A DNA stretch of 64,000 nt from Beta vulgaris subsp. vulgaris (lineage: Eukaryota > Streptophyta > Magnoliopsida > Caryophyllales > Amaranthaceae). Every line of letters begins with the position of its first letter. The first letter of the stretch is position 1. The stretch spans positions 45,199,216 to 45,263,215 of the forward strand of contig NC_079206.1 in the NCBI RefSeq assembly GCF_026745355.1, read 5' to 3'. Made by a program: the position numbers and the translations under genes. Positions 10,291 through 21,279 of this stretch are shown here, one piece after another. The notes beneath the pieces were generated by a model. The model saw only the letters and a list, made by a program, of their open reading frames with translations, made no database searches and had not been told where the DNA came from.

Positions 10291-11601
10291 TTAGTTTTTG
10301 GACGCCGTCACTATTGCTAGGACGAGCTTCTCTAGAGAAGAATACCTGGTTTCGGCGTTGACCAGTGACTTACTTACATAGTACACCGACAATTGTCCTT
10401 CTTGTCCTTCTCTGGTCAGGACGACACTTACCGATGATTCACTGACGGCGACATATAATTGCAATGGCTCGTCGGCTACTAGCTTTGACAGCAATGGCGG
10501 CGTCATCAGGTATTGTTTGAGATCTTGGAGGGCTTGCTCATGCTCTGGCGTCCAATCAAATCCTTTATTTTTCTTTAGGACGTCGTAGAACAGTCGACAC
10601 TTGTCCGAAGACTTTGAGATGAAGCGATTCAACGCGGCGACAGGTCCTGTTAGCTTTTGTATCTCTTTCACGTTTCGCGGTGATTGTATGTTGTAGATAT
10701 CCTTGATTTGATCTGGGATAGCCTCGATGCCCCGCTTCGTAACAATGTATCCCAAGAATTTACCTGCAGACACTCCAAAAGAACACTTTGTGGGATTAAG
10801 TTTCATGCCATACCTTCGAATGACGTCGAATGATTGCTGTAGGTGTGACACATGATCATGTGTATTCTTGGATTTGACTAGCATGTCATCGATGTAGACT
10901 TCCATGGTGTCCCCTAGTTGGTCTTTGAACATTGCATTGACTAGTCGTTGATAAGTTGCGCCGGCGTTCTTTAATCTAAAGGGCATGACTTTGTAACAAT
11001 AGATGCCACGATCGGTGACGAACGACGTCTTCTCTTGGTTTTCTGGATGCATGAGTATTTGATTGTACCCCGAAAAAGCGTCCATGAATGACAGCAGCTC
11101 ATGTCCTGCGGCAGCGTCTACCAGGGCATCGATGTGTGGCAAGGGAAACGAGTCTTTGGCACACGCCTTGTTGAGGTCAGTAAAGTCTATGCAGACCCTC
11201 CATTTCCCGTTTTTCTTACCTACAACAACGACATTAGCTAACCAATCAGGATATTTTACCTCCCTTACCTTACCGGTGTCGATCAACTTTTGAACTTCGT
11301 CGTTGATAATTTGGTTTCGCTCAGGGGCGAATTTGCGTCTCTTCTGTTTGACCGGTTTGTGATTTGGGTCAACATTGAGCTTGTGTGTGATCACGTCAGG
11401 ATCTATCCCTGTGACGTCCTCGTGGGACCATGCAAAACAGTCGGCGTTAGTTTTAAGAAAACCTATTACCTGTTGACGGACGTCGGGAGGTAGGGCGGCC
11501 CCTATTTTGACTGTTTGATCTGGCTTGCTGGGGTCTAGGATGACCTCGTCTACTTGCTGCTCGTCAAAGTCTTGTTCTCCCAACGTCTCCGTCTGTAATT
11601 G
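10291..11601 (-). pseudogene. Tat element reverse transcriptase and first RNase H
   Basis: After the in-frame TAG at 11604-11602 the frame runs through NADCFAWSHEDVTGIDP and WLANVVVVGKKNGKWRVCIDF, with catalytic Asp in DAFSGYNQI and YIDDMLVKS. RNase H starts with LQLYVAVSESSVSVVL and HKAETR-like VNAETRYSSLEKL. It ends at TAA where a single-base loss near 10290 moves the frame; the remainder is readable in the next frame to 10216. There is no ATG close to the start, which suggests expression by reading through the TAG rather than by separate initiation. Confidence 0.9.
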
Positions 11602-11607
11602 CTATGC
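11593..11607 (-). promoter_or_regulatory. Candidate readthrough stop: TAG CAA TTA between protease and RT
   Basis: The minus strand reads GCA TAG CAA TTA CAG. The gag-protease frame and the RT frame are the same, separated only by this TAG. CAA TTA fits the CAR-YYA context that makes the tobacco mosaic virus stop leaky. It could instead be one more random nonsense change in a decayed copy; see findings. Confidence 0.5.
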
Positions 11608-13101
11608 TTCCGACTTCCTGGGCTTCAGAGACGTCTTATAGCATTCTCTTGCAATCCGTCTGTCCCCTTTGATCTCCTGCACTCCCCATTTAGTGGGAAA
11701 TTTCAAGGATTGATGGAACGATGACGGGACAACCTTCATGCTATGGATCCATGGCCTGCCTAAAATCACATTATAAGAAGAAGGGCAGTCAATGACATAA
11801 AATTTAGTTGGCATGTTAACTCCCTTGGCGAAGGTGGGTAGCATCACTTCTCCCATAGTATGCTTGGATTCTCCACTAAATCCGAAGAGGATTGTGGATT
11901 TCCGGATGACGTCACGCTCGTCGATCCCCATGTCTTCTAAAGCGCCGCACATTAAGATGTTCGCCGAACTGCCATTGTCCACTAACACACGTTTAAGCAA
12001 GCAATTACTGACAGTTAGAGATATTACCAGTCCATCGTGGTGTACGTCCCTGTCATCATCGAGGTCGGCGTCATCAAAGGTGATGGGCATAGCCTCCAAC
12101 TCGGCGTCACGCGGGTGACGGAGCTCCTTCGGAATGGCGTCCTGATTTGGACCGTCTCGTGCATGTCGCTTGGCTGCAGAATACGTTAGTCCACATATAT
12201 CTGATCCACTACTAATTACGTTGATTACCTTGACATGTGCTGGAGATGACGGGGGTCGACGTCGGTCGTCACTTTTTGACGTTGTCTGCTTCCCTTTCTC
12301 CGTCAGCAAGTCTTTTAGGTACCCTTGCTTCAGCAAATGGGACACTTCTCGCCTTAAGGCGACGCATTCGTCGGTGTGATGTCCATGGTCCCCATGAAAT
12401 TCGCACCACTTGGATTTGTCGCGATGTGCCGTCGGCTTCTCGTTCCTGTAAGGCCATTTATCAGTAGAACCTAAGGAATGTAAAGTGTTAATAATACCTC
12501 CCATGGTGACGTTGAACCCATATTCGGCGAGCTTAGGAGGTAGGCCAGGATCATTCTTCCAGTCATTGGCTGACCCGGCGGAACGGACGCTATGAACTTG
12601 CTGCGGGCGCTCATAAGGCTTTTGACGCCATGGCGGCTGCTTACTGGACGTCGCCTTTCGGCTGTCAGCATTAGCATAGGCTTTCCTGGACTGCACGTCC
12701 TCTTCCAACCTGATCTGGGCCAGTGCCTTAGCCTGAGTATCTTCGAACGTCGGACATGGATATTTGGTCAGCTCCTTGTAGAGGTCGTACTCCTTATCTA
12801 AGCCACGTCTGAAAGCTTCGATGGCTGTCCGGGCATCGCAACTTGGAATAGACACCTTTTCCCTGTTAAACCTGTTCACAAATTCTTCGAGGGACTCGTC
12901 AGATTTTTGCACAATTCTGTGCAAATCGCTAGCTTGTTTTTCCATTTTGCGGCTGCTAGCAAATTGCATATTAAAAGTATTGACTAATTGAGCAAAAGAA
13001 GAAATAATCCCGTTATCGAGATTAATAAACCACTGTAGTGCTGGACTGGTCAGCGTCGAGCCAAAGCCTTTGCACATGCATGCTTCTCGCATATTTTTCG
13101 G
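11602..13101 (-). pseudogene. Tat element gag (C-terminal part) and aspartic protease
   Basis: Minus strand, frame shared with the gag start. Gag core: MREACMCKGFGSTLTSPAL and WFINLDNG, then VNRFNREKVSIPSCDA. A zinc-knuckle-like CEFHGDHGHHTDEC follows at about 12415. The protease active site is LVDNGSSANILM (about 11990), followed by ILGRPWIH, the second conserved protease motif. Gag packages RNA, and the protease cuts the polyprotein in the particle. The frame is separated from the gag N-terminus by TAA at 13104-13102 and from RT by TAG at 11604-11602, both in frame. Confidence 0.9.
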
Positions 13102-13104
13102 GAT

Positions 13105-13767
13105 TTAGATGGTGATCAACCTCTGCTTGTACTGTGCGACATGGTCATTGCGATCAGTGGTGCCGTCGTACAGCTTCATGGATGGGACGGAGAATCGCTT
13201 GGGAACCTCGATCAATGCAATAGGATTTGCAAAAGGAGAATCAGCATAACTGTTAGGAGTAGCTTTTTCCATTGGTCGGGGGACGCCAGGAATGCGAGCG
13301 ATCATGTCTTCTAATTGCTGAAGACGCTGCTGGATAGGATCATCAAGACGGCCTTGGACGGGCTCCTTTGGAGGATCAGCACCATCATTTTCACCGCCGT
13401 CACCGTCTTCCTTTTCCGAATCATCAGCATCTTCGGGATCGGCACGATTCGCCGGAGTCTCGAACCCATCGCCGTCTAGATCCTGCATCCTGGAGATGCC
13501 ACGGACATTGCGAGGCTTAGGCCCCTTTGAAGTCTTCTTGGCGGACTTCAAGCTCTGGTTCTCCATGCACGACGCGACATAGCTTTCCTTCAACGTCGCC
13601 ATCTCCGCTTTGACGCGATTGAGTTCGTCAATAACCTCTTGGGTGGTGACCCATTGTCCTGCCATTGAAAACACAAAAAGTTGGAAGAGTATGGAAAAAT
13701 AAAACGAAAAGATGCGATTGCGAATGGGTGTATAAAGATCTTGTTGTGGCCCCACGGTGGGTGCCAA
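13105..13767 (-). pseudogene. Tat element gag, N-terminal part
   Basis: The likely start is ATG at 13665 (MAGQWVTTQEVIDELNRVKA), because the coiled-coil N-terminus begins there; upstream codons run into the primer site. An acidic region follows (DDSEKEDGDGGENDGAD), then a helix RLQQLEDMIARIPGV and the gag-core start VPSMKLYDGTTDRNDHVAQY. TAA at 13104-13102 interrupts the frame just before IPKNMREACMCK. Confidence 0.85.
13750..13766 (-). promoter_or_regulatory. Primer-binding site of the Tat element
   Basis: The minus strand reads TGGCACCCACCGTGGGG three bases downstream of the 5' LTR. The same ATT spacer and TGGCACC start recur at 25835-25854, which supports the assignment. I did not identify the matching tRNA. 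Confidence 0.65.
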
Positions 13768-13769
13768 AT

Positions 13770-14344
13770 TGTTTATGCTAATTTCTTACTAAATACTTAA
13801 AAGGTTAAGGTGCCAACAACTAGAACAATATAAACATAGCAATCAACATTATCAAAAGTAAAAATGACGTTAAAGGAATAGAGCAATAAAAGAACAAAGA
13901 ATTGTTGACGCGAAAAACCCAATGAAAGGGAAAAACCGTGGGTGACACTCCTGATCACCAATCCACTAGTATGCCATTGGCGTTAATGTTACAATATCAG
14001 CTGATTACAATAGCAATGAGACTTAGAGTATTAGAGAGGAAGAAGGTGCGTGTTATTCTAGAGTGAGAATGAGAGAGATGATATATGAAAAACTAGGTTT
14101 ACATATGATTACAAAGTATATATATATATATATCTCTAAGGGAATATTCTTCAGCTGCCTTTTGAGTTGTTCCGCAATATCGGGCCACGTCAGCACAATC
14201 CCAGGTATCTCTCAACTGCCAAAATGACGCTGCTCAACGTTACTTGACCTGGTCACCCCACTCCTTCGCTCAACTTGCCACGCCAGTTGCAAATTCAAAA
14301 TAATATTAAGCCCGCCTAAAACCACGAAAAATGAGGGTCCAACA
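13770..14344 (-). repeat. 5' LTR of the Tat element
   Basis: 575 bp, matching 4880-5450 with about 15 substitutions. It has two extra TA units in the short TA run near 14120 and lacks one TA near 14178. In element sense this is the promoter LTR. Confidence 0.92.
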
Positions 14345-14349
14345 ATAAT

Positions 14350-15275
14350 ATGGTTGATAAAGAACATGTTTTAGAAGGATGCCCATGGTCCTTCCATAAT
14401 CAAATACTATTACTTCAGGAGGTTAGGAGTGATCAACAACCTTGCAAGGTGACTTTCAAGCACTCTCCTTTCTAGACTCGAATTTTGGATGTTGTTTGGT
14501 TTAGTAGACGATCTGGTCATATGTCCAGGGAGATTGGTGAGGCCCTAGGTAGGCTTATCGAATTTGATAAAACTGATCCTTTGGGGTGGGAAGAATTTAT
14601 GCGAGTTAAAGTGATGATAGACTTACAAAAGCCACTACGAAGAGGTTGAAGTTTGGTCAGCAAAGCGGGGAATCAAAATGGGTAGATGTGAAATATGAAC
14701 GACTGTCAGACTTTTGCTATTATTGTGGTAGATTGGGACATGTTAATCGGGATTGTTCACATCAAGAATCCTCGGAGGAGGACTCAATTGAACTAGTGTA
14801 TGTATCAATACGACCCCTGGCTGGCTAGCTGGCTTCATGCATCTCCAAGACAAAGGCGTATACTGCCGAGTTAATGACAAGAGTGCTTGGCTCGAAGGGA
14901 TGAAGAGAGGACAAGCAGGCCATTTTCGGGCATATAATGACAAGAGTGCTATTAAGCTTGGTTCCCCAAGCACCACACCCAGAAAGTTATTCCAGTCACC
15001 TAATTCGTGTTGTGAGGGGAATGAAGCTGAGCAATTTAAGATTGGAGAGCCTTCAAATGATTTATCCCTTAAGAGTGCTCGTAAGACGAGTTGTCTAGAG
15101 GTGAATCAGGAGGAGAAAGAAGAAATATCGGGTGGCTGTTAATGATGATAAAGAGAAAGAACCTTGTGAGAGTGTCATGAGAGAAGATGATGCATCGCAA
15201 TAAGAGTGCTGATGATGTAATATTGAACAAAGATAATGGAGTTAATGTTGTTGATTATGGGAAAGTAGAGGATAC
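14350..15275 (+). pseudogene. LINE ORF1, 3' part with zinc knuckle
   Basis: Resuming after the gypsy element: DKEHVLEGCPWSF, then a DVVWFSRRSGHMSREIGEAL block, VKYERLSDFCYYCGRLGHVN and RDC. The last part is a CX2CX3GHX4C knuckle, the nucleic-acid-binding end of plant LINE ORF1. A stop sits before TRILDVVW and others follow. The tail after 14800 is low-complexity and unrecognised. Confidence 0.75.
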
Positions 15276-16647
15276 TCTTGAACCCTAGTTTTGATAATGA
15301 CAAAGAAACAAAGGAACAAACTAAGTAGTGAAGCAATGAATTATTTAAGTGTATGTTGTTTAAGGTATCAATGCAAGGGACTGGGAGAATAAGAAGTCAA
15401 TGAAGAAGTCAAGAGAGGATTTCAAAGGCTAAGTAAAGAAGTTTCTATGTTGATACTGGAGTAAGCATTGGATCAAGAATAATAGAAGCTAGGCGTTTTA
15501 TTTTCTAGTTCCAATGTAAAGGAACAAAGAAAGAATGGTAAGGAACTGTGGCAGTCTATTTGAGAATGAGAGTTTGTTCCTTTGTAAGGAACAAACTAAG
15601 TGGCACTTAGCGAATATGTTAAAGGAACTGAGTTAATAAAAGGAACTAGACTTAGACGTGTAATTATTGTAACGGTTAAAAAGATATTTGAGTGAGTCAT
15701 GCCTAAATTATAGGAAATTAGTTATATTTAATTTCAAATGATAAAATCAGTTTTAAAAAGAAAATCTGTTTGAGAAAAAGATTTTATTTTTCGGAAAATA
15801 AGAAAATAAATATCCGGTTGTTAGAAAGATTTTATTTAAAAGATATTATTTTCTTAAAGATTAAAAATTCAGTTTTAAAGATAAAAAGAGTTTTTATAAA
15901 ACTGATTTTCGGATAAAGCTCAAGGAACTCCTATTACTTAGGAGTAATGGCTGAAATTTATCCACGTTCATTTGTAGTTCATGGGATCATGGGACATAAT
16001 GTGAAACGTGTTCCTTAGGGGAAGGAACATCATGGGTTAATGGACTAAACATGTTCTCTAGTTTTAATCCCACGTTTTTCATGATTAACACTATAAATAT
16101 AGAAGTCTAGATAAGTTCCAAATTGTGTCTGACTAAGTAATTAAGTGAGTTTAACTTATTAAGTGTCAGTGCCTTCATTCTCTCATAATAGCCATTTGTT
16201 CTTTGCCTTCTTACTCTAATTCCACTAAGCTTATTTCGATCAATTGTATTTTGGTTTTTGGGGTAAGGGAACTTTGAGTGAAGTTCTGTAAGAGAAAGGC
16301 TTTGAGTGAAGTTTGTATGTGTGAGAAAACTTCGAGTGAAGTTGAGAGGAACTACTGTTAAGGGAACAGTGGCTCAGGAACTTGAGTTTAGGAACTCAAG
16401 GTGTGGCTCGAGTTAGAATTAGGTTGTAACAAAGTTGTTTGGCCTAATTAGTGAAAGTGTTGAGTTTAAAATCCCTAGTGGTCGAGGTTGTTTCTTCTTG
16501 TTGGGCCCAAGAAGTTTTTCCTCGTAAAAATCCCTTGTGTTCCTTTAGCTTGTTTATTCGTTTAAGTTTTAATTTCCGCAAAAAGTTACGTTTATTTCTA
16601 CACCTACAATTCACCCCCCCTCTTGTAGTGTTCCTAGGGAAATAACA
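15276..16647 (+). mobile_element. Solo LTR of a SIRE-type copia element, 1,372 bp
   Basis: Flanked by GATAC at 15271-15275 and 16648-16652. It ends GGGAAATAACA. The start TCTTGAACCC probably derives from TG. Internal marks match the SIRE LTRs elsewhere in this window: TTTTGATAATGACAAA near the start, CTTCGAGTGAAG in the middle and a C-run with CTTGTAG near the end. No internal region is present, so the element was lost by LTR-LTR recombination. Confidence 0.8.
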
Positions 16648-16883
16648 GATACATGTCCAAAGTATGAGCTAAATGTTACCACAAAATACTAGTGTGAAGA
16701 AATTGAAGCATGTGAGTGATCACATAATGATAACAGATGAGGACTTGTTGGTTGCGTTTATGGGAAAGAAACGAAAGAAGGGGGTGGATGATAAGGTCAT
16801 GAGTATTGAGAAGAAGTTCTAGGGCATTGTTGCTGGGTGGGCTTCCCAAGAAAGGCCCTTGGTGACCAATGAAGTGCATAGCA

Positions 16884-17675
16884 TGGAATTGTCGCGGATT
16901 GGAATGCCCGGCGACAGCCGACAGTTGACTCTCTTCATGATCTAGTGAAGGAGGAGGCTCCCTCCCTCATCTTTTTATTGGAAACTAAATTATTTTCGTA
17001 TGAGATGGTGAGGGTTTAAATTCAGTTACACTTTAAGAATGGTGTGTGGGTGGACTCAGTGGGTTAGCTTTGTTATGGAAGGAAGATATCGTTATCCACC
17101 TTAGGACTATGGGGGATCATCATAGTTTCAGTAAAATAAGAGGGTGGAGTGCAATGGAGATTAGCAGGGATTTATGGGTGGCATGAGAGTAGTAATAAAA
17201 TGAAAACGTGGGATCTTTCTAAGCACATAAGAGGGTACATTGACGTGGCATGGATGATTATTGGGGTCTTTAACAAGGTTTTTTATGAGACGGAGAAGAA
17301 TAGTAGGAATCCTTGTGATTTTAGTTCGATTCAACAGTTTTAGACCGTTGTTGATGAACTTTTATTGAAAGATGTTGAAGCTATTGACTACCTGTTTACT
17401 TGGTCGAACTGGAGACATAATGATAATTTTGTGGAAGAACGTCTTGATCGTGCCCTAGCAACGGAGGATTGTTTAGAGATATTTCCTGATGTTATAGTTA
17501 CAAATAGGGTGTGGGATGGTTTTGATCACTTCACAATAATTATTGAGCTAAAAGGGAAGCTGCCTGATTCCAAAAATATTCCAGCCATGAGACGGTTTCA
17601 GTTTGAAACTAAATGGGTTCAAGAGGAGAAATTCAATAATGTTATGAAGGAAGTATGGGAGGAGGCTTATTAGTT
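16884..17675 (+). pseudogene. LINE ORF2 endonuclease region
   Basis: The start region reads as WNCRG-type plant LINE ORF2 (TGGAATTGTCGCGGATTGG), then HDLVKEEAPSL-like sequence and LLETKLF. The middle has YGWHESSNK and WMIIGVFNKV. The clear end part at 17365-17673 shows DYLFTWSNWRHNDNFVEERL, then a DRALA and VTNRVWDGFDHFTIII pattern, the catalytic Asp-His end of AP-endonuclease domains (usual SDH replaced by FDH). The domain would nick target DNA. Frames change several times. Confidence 0.8.
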
Positions 17676-17759
17676 TGATACGGGTCAATGGGGAATCAAG
17701 TGTTCAATGGTGTGTGGAGAAGTTGAAGGAATGGGATTCAAATGTGTATAAGAAGACTA

Positions 17760-19850
17760 CAAAATGATCGAGATGGCTGAAAAAGTGTCTTGAACGTTTA
17801 ACAAAGATGAATCACACTCATGTTGTTGTAGAAGAAAGTTTGCAGGTGGAGGATGAGCTGAGACTATTGCGTAGAATCCAAGACTCTACAGCTTGGCAAC
17901 ATTATAAGCCTTTGTAATGTCTCGTTTAACAAAGTGCTTTTGTTTCGGGGAGGTTAATAACTAGTTTTATAGTTGTGGCTTTTGAAGTATTCCATCATAG
18001 GCGGCACAATAATACTAGAAAGAGGGGGAACATGGATATTAAATTGGATATGAGCAAGACCTACGATGGAATTGAATGGGATTATTTGAAGGCTGTGATG
18101 GTTAAGATGGGATTCTTGAATAAGTGGATTGACATAGTCATGAAATGTGTTTCAACGGCAACATACTCTTTTTTGGTTAATGGAAGACCCACATATACTA
18201 TAACTGCTCATCGTGGATAAGGCAAGGGGAACATATCCCCCCTTATCTTTTCTTAATTTGTATAGAAGAGGTTGGGATCCATGTAGAAGAAAGCTCAAGA
18301 ATCAAATTTGTTACATGGCATTTCTATTGCTAATGGAGCTCCTTTGATTACTCATTTACTTGTTTGCAGATGATATCATAATTTTTGCTTGGGGTAATGA
18401 TTAAGAAGCGAATGTAATTGCAAATATATTGTGAAGATATGAAGGTCTTTGGGTCAAAAGTCAATTTTGATAAATGTGTAATATCGTTCAGCAAAGTTTA
18501 AGTGATAATCTTTAAGGTTCAACTAAAGCTATTCTTAAGATGTGGGAAGTGGAGTGGCATGACAAGTATTTAAGTGTCCCTACTCTAATAGGGCAATCAA
18601 AAAAAGTGAGTTTTGCAAGCATTAAAGATAGTATTTGTAGGAAACTACAAGGGTGGAAATAGATTTTACTATCAAGTGTCGGGAAAGAAGTGCTCATTAA
18701 TTCCATCGCACAATCCATTCCAAACTATGCTATGAGTTGCTTCAAGATGTCGAGTTCAGTCTGTTAGGAGATTGAAGGTACCATCAGCAAGTTTTGGTGG
18801 GGTAGTTCATTTGATAAAAAAGGCATTCATTGGAAAAGTTAGGCTGATATGTATCGGCCAAAAGAGGAAGACGGACTTGGCTTTTGTGATCTAGAAGCTT
18901 TCAATGCAGCGTTACTTGCGAAACAACTCTAGAGGGTGCAGTGCCAACCCACATCTCTTTTCTCTCTTATGTATAAGGCTCGGTATTTCCCTCATACAAC
19001 TCTATGGGAGGCGCAAGTAGGTTACTCTCTCCTAGCTATGCATGTAGGAGTATAATAGGTGCTCGAAATTCGCTGAACAAAGGAGTTAAATGGACGATAG
19101 GGGATGGTAGAAGTATGCATGTATAGCAAGATAAGTAAATCGATGGTGAATGGTCAGGGCGCCCTATTACTCCCATTCGAGGACTGTCTCATGATGCCTA
19201 TGTTTCAGACCTTATTGATGATGAACATGGATGTTGGCATGAGGATGTAATCCATGAGGTCTTTTTTTTGGTCAATGTTCAATGAATAAAGAATATCCAT
19301 GTCAATTCACAGCTTCCCTCCAATGAGTTATGTTGGATTGATAATGTTGATGGGATTTTCAAATCAAAGATGCATATCGTCTTACGATTGAGAATGAAGA
19401 TAATGCCTCAAGTTCCATAGGTTTGATCCTATATGAAAGCACATACGAAGCTTGTGTATCCCACCTAAGGTTTGTAATTTCATTTGGAGAGGTAACTGGG
19501 ATATTCTCCCCCACGATTGTAATTTGAAAACGAAGAGGGCTGTGGAAATAGATTGTTGCACTTGTTATGGGGAGGGAAAGAACACTTGACAGTGCTTTCG
19601 AGATTGTGATTGGGCTCGGAAGGCGTGGGAGTTTGATGGTAGAGATTGGAGATCTGAAGAAGCTTCTATCTTCAAGGAATGGTTGGCTTTGTTTTTGAGA
19701 AACACCCGAAAGATAGATAATCAAGAAAATTTTCTATGAGAGTGTGACATGTGTGGTTATGGCGCAACGAGCTTATCTTCCAAGATAAGGGCTGCTCGTA
19801 AGAGTTATATTGGGGTCGTGCTCATGATATGTTAAGCAATTATAAGAAGT
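17760..19850 (+). pseudogene. LINE ORF2 reverse transcriptase
   Basis: Recognisable pieces: MDIKLDMSKTYDGIEWDYL (17999 onward, the DMSKAYDR-type box), VSTATYSFLVNGRP, and the catalytic FADDIIIFAWGN (about 18365). Downstream come a KVNFDKC-type segment and a W-rich thumb (FWWGSSFDKKGIHW near 18800). A zinc-binding-like region follows to about 19560 (a CCTCYGEGK piece). Frames shift repeatedly. The whole region stays in plus orientation and in the usual LINE order. Confidence 0.75.
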
Positions 19851-19879
19851 TTAATGGGAAGTCTCCAGGTGGGGTTTTG

Positions 19880-20530
19880 AGAGTGAAGATTCATTGGTGC
19901 CCTCCCCCATGGTAGAGTTGGCTTAGGGCTGGTTGCAAGAGATGAAAAAGGGGAAGTAATTCGAGCTATGGCGCGTACCCTCCTTCAAGAGTGATCTGCT
20001 GAGTAAGCTAAGGCAACTGTTGTACTATGGGCAACCAAAGTGGTGTTCGAGCAAGGTTGGAGAGTGTGGTGATTGGGAGTGATTCCTAGGTGATTGTTAA
20101 TGCGGTTAACTCATTGATCCAGAGGAGGGGAGACATCTAAACAATGATGGAAGATGCGCAATTCTCTAGGTCTCAATTTGATTGCATTAGTTTCTCAGTT
20201 TGTTTTAAAGAATGAAATGAAATCGCTCATCGTCTAGCTAAATTGGCTATTTCTAGTTCTTGTGATGTAATTTGGCTTGAATGCTGGGATCCTATTCGGA
20301 TCTCGGACTTGGTTGTATCTGATTATCGGAATAATATTCATCTAAAAATTGTCTACATTTTTCACCTCAAAAATAAAGTAAATAAGGTATCAGTGTTAGT
20401 GAGGGATACTGAGTGGTTAAAGCATCTATCTCGGTCCCAAGAGGTCTTGGTATCTCTTCTCACCCTTGGCAAGTTGGGATCCTCTTTACTCCCTCAACTA
20501 GTCAACGTTTATCCTTATCCGAAAAAATAA
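19880..20530 (+). pseudogene. LINE C-terminal RNase H-like region
   Basis: GLVARDEKGEVIRAMART and SAE-AKATVVLWATKVV resemble the RNase H domain found at the end of many plant LINE ORF2 proteins. NEIAHRLAKLAISS near 20215 is its last helix. The readable frame 20243-20530 continues past the domain into unrecognised sequence. Confidence 0.65.
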
Positions 20531-20556
20531 GCTAGCATTTTATGTATATAACGTAT

Positions 20557-20823
20557 TACTGCCTCCGTATTTTCTTAGTTTATCCCTTAAATTTGCCTTT
20601 CCAAAGTCAAACTTTTTGAACTTTGACGATTTTTGACACTAATATGCACTAAACATTATCATATGGGGTTTTGTTAGATTTGTCCCATTACGTAGATTTA
20701 AATTATCAACTTTTCCTGCTTTTATTGATACACCATTTAAGATATTAGCAATCAAATGGATGTCGTATAGATTATAAAAAATCTAAGCAAAGAGGTAAAT
20801 TAATAAAAAAAATCGAGGGAGTA
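20557..20823. mobile_element. Stowaway-like MITE, decayed termini
   Basis: The left end TACTGCCTCCGTATTTTC and right end AATCGAGGGAGTA are inverted and flanked by TA. About 267 bp, AT-rich interior, no coding. The termini have several mismatches, so the element is older than the one at 2084. Confidence 0.7.
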
Positions 20824-21279
20824 TTTGTTTCTCAGCATACTATCATTTATGGAGTATATAAGATTCAAGCGTATTATGTGTAATTAGATTATATTTTTTA
20901 ATTATTATTCGCAAAAAATGATATTTGATTGAATAAAATTGTTTACTATATAATCATATGTCAATTAACAAAATTGTCGTCTATCATGTGAAAATGTTGA
21001 TTGCAATAAGTACTAATGATTTAAACTAGATTCTGGACCCGTGCAAACTGCACGAGAATAATATAGTAAATATTTTTTGCTAGGATCATTAAACAAATTA
21101 TATAATCAATAGTATATACATGATAATATTGGGATAGATAAAAATGTATCATCAATTCATTAACTGATTGAATAATTATCTTCCTTAAAGTTATTATGGT
21201 GAACCTTATATACTGAACTGATGATCTTAAAATAAACAGATAACAATAAACCGCATAATATCATGAACATAATTTACAT

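Larger units (their letters stand above)
4880..14344 (-). mobile_element. Ty3/gypsy retrotransposon, Tat lineage, 9,465 bp
   Basis: LTRs at 4880-5450 and 13770-14344 both begin TGTTTATGC and end CAACA on the plus strand. They are flanked by a perfect 5-bp duplication ATAAT (4875-4879 and 14345-14349). The coding strand is minus: gag, protease, RT, RNase H, a second archaeal-type RNase H and integrase. The second RNase H marks the Tat lineage. An antisense spliced gene fills the space between integrase and the 3' LTR, as reported for other Tat elements. By eye the LTRs differ at about 15 sites plus two TA indels (near 2.6 percent), so the insertion is young compared with the LINE host. Several nonsense changes and frameshifts kill this copy. 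Confidence 0.93.
4490..20530 (+). mobile_element. LINE (non-LTR retrotransposon), split by two insertions
   Basis: Plus strand. ORF1 with a DUF4283-like start (4617-4879) continues past the gypsy element with a zinc knuckle (14640-14770). An AP-endonuclease-like ORF2 start follows (about 16884), then RT with an FADD box (about 18365) and a C-terminal RNase H region (19900-20350). Net length without insertions is about 5.2 kb. The gypsy element (4880-14344) and a solo SIRE-type LTR (15276-16647) interrupt it. Stops are frequent. No clear poly(A) tail is seen, so the 3' limit is approximate. Confidence 0.8.
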
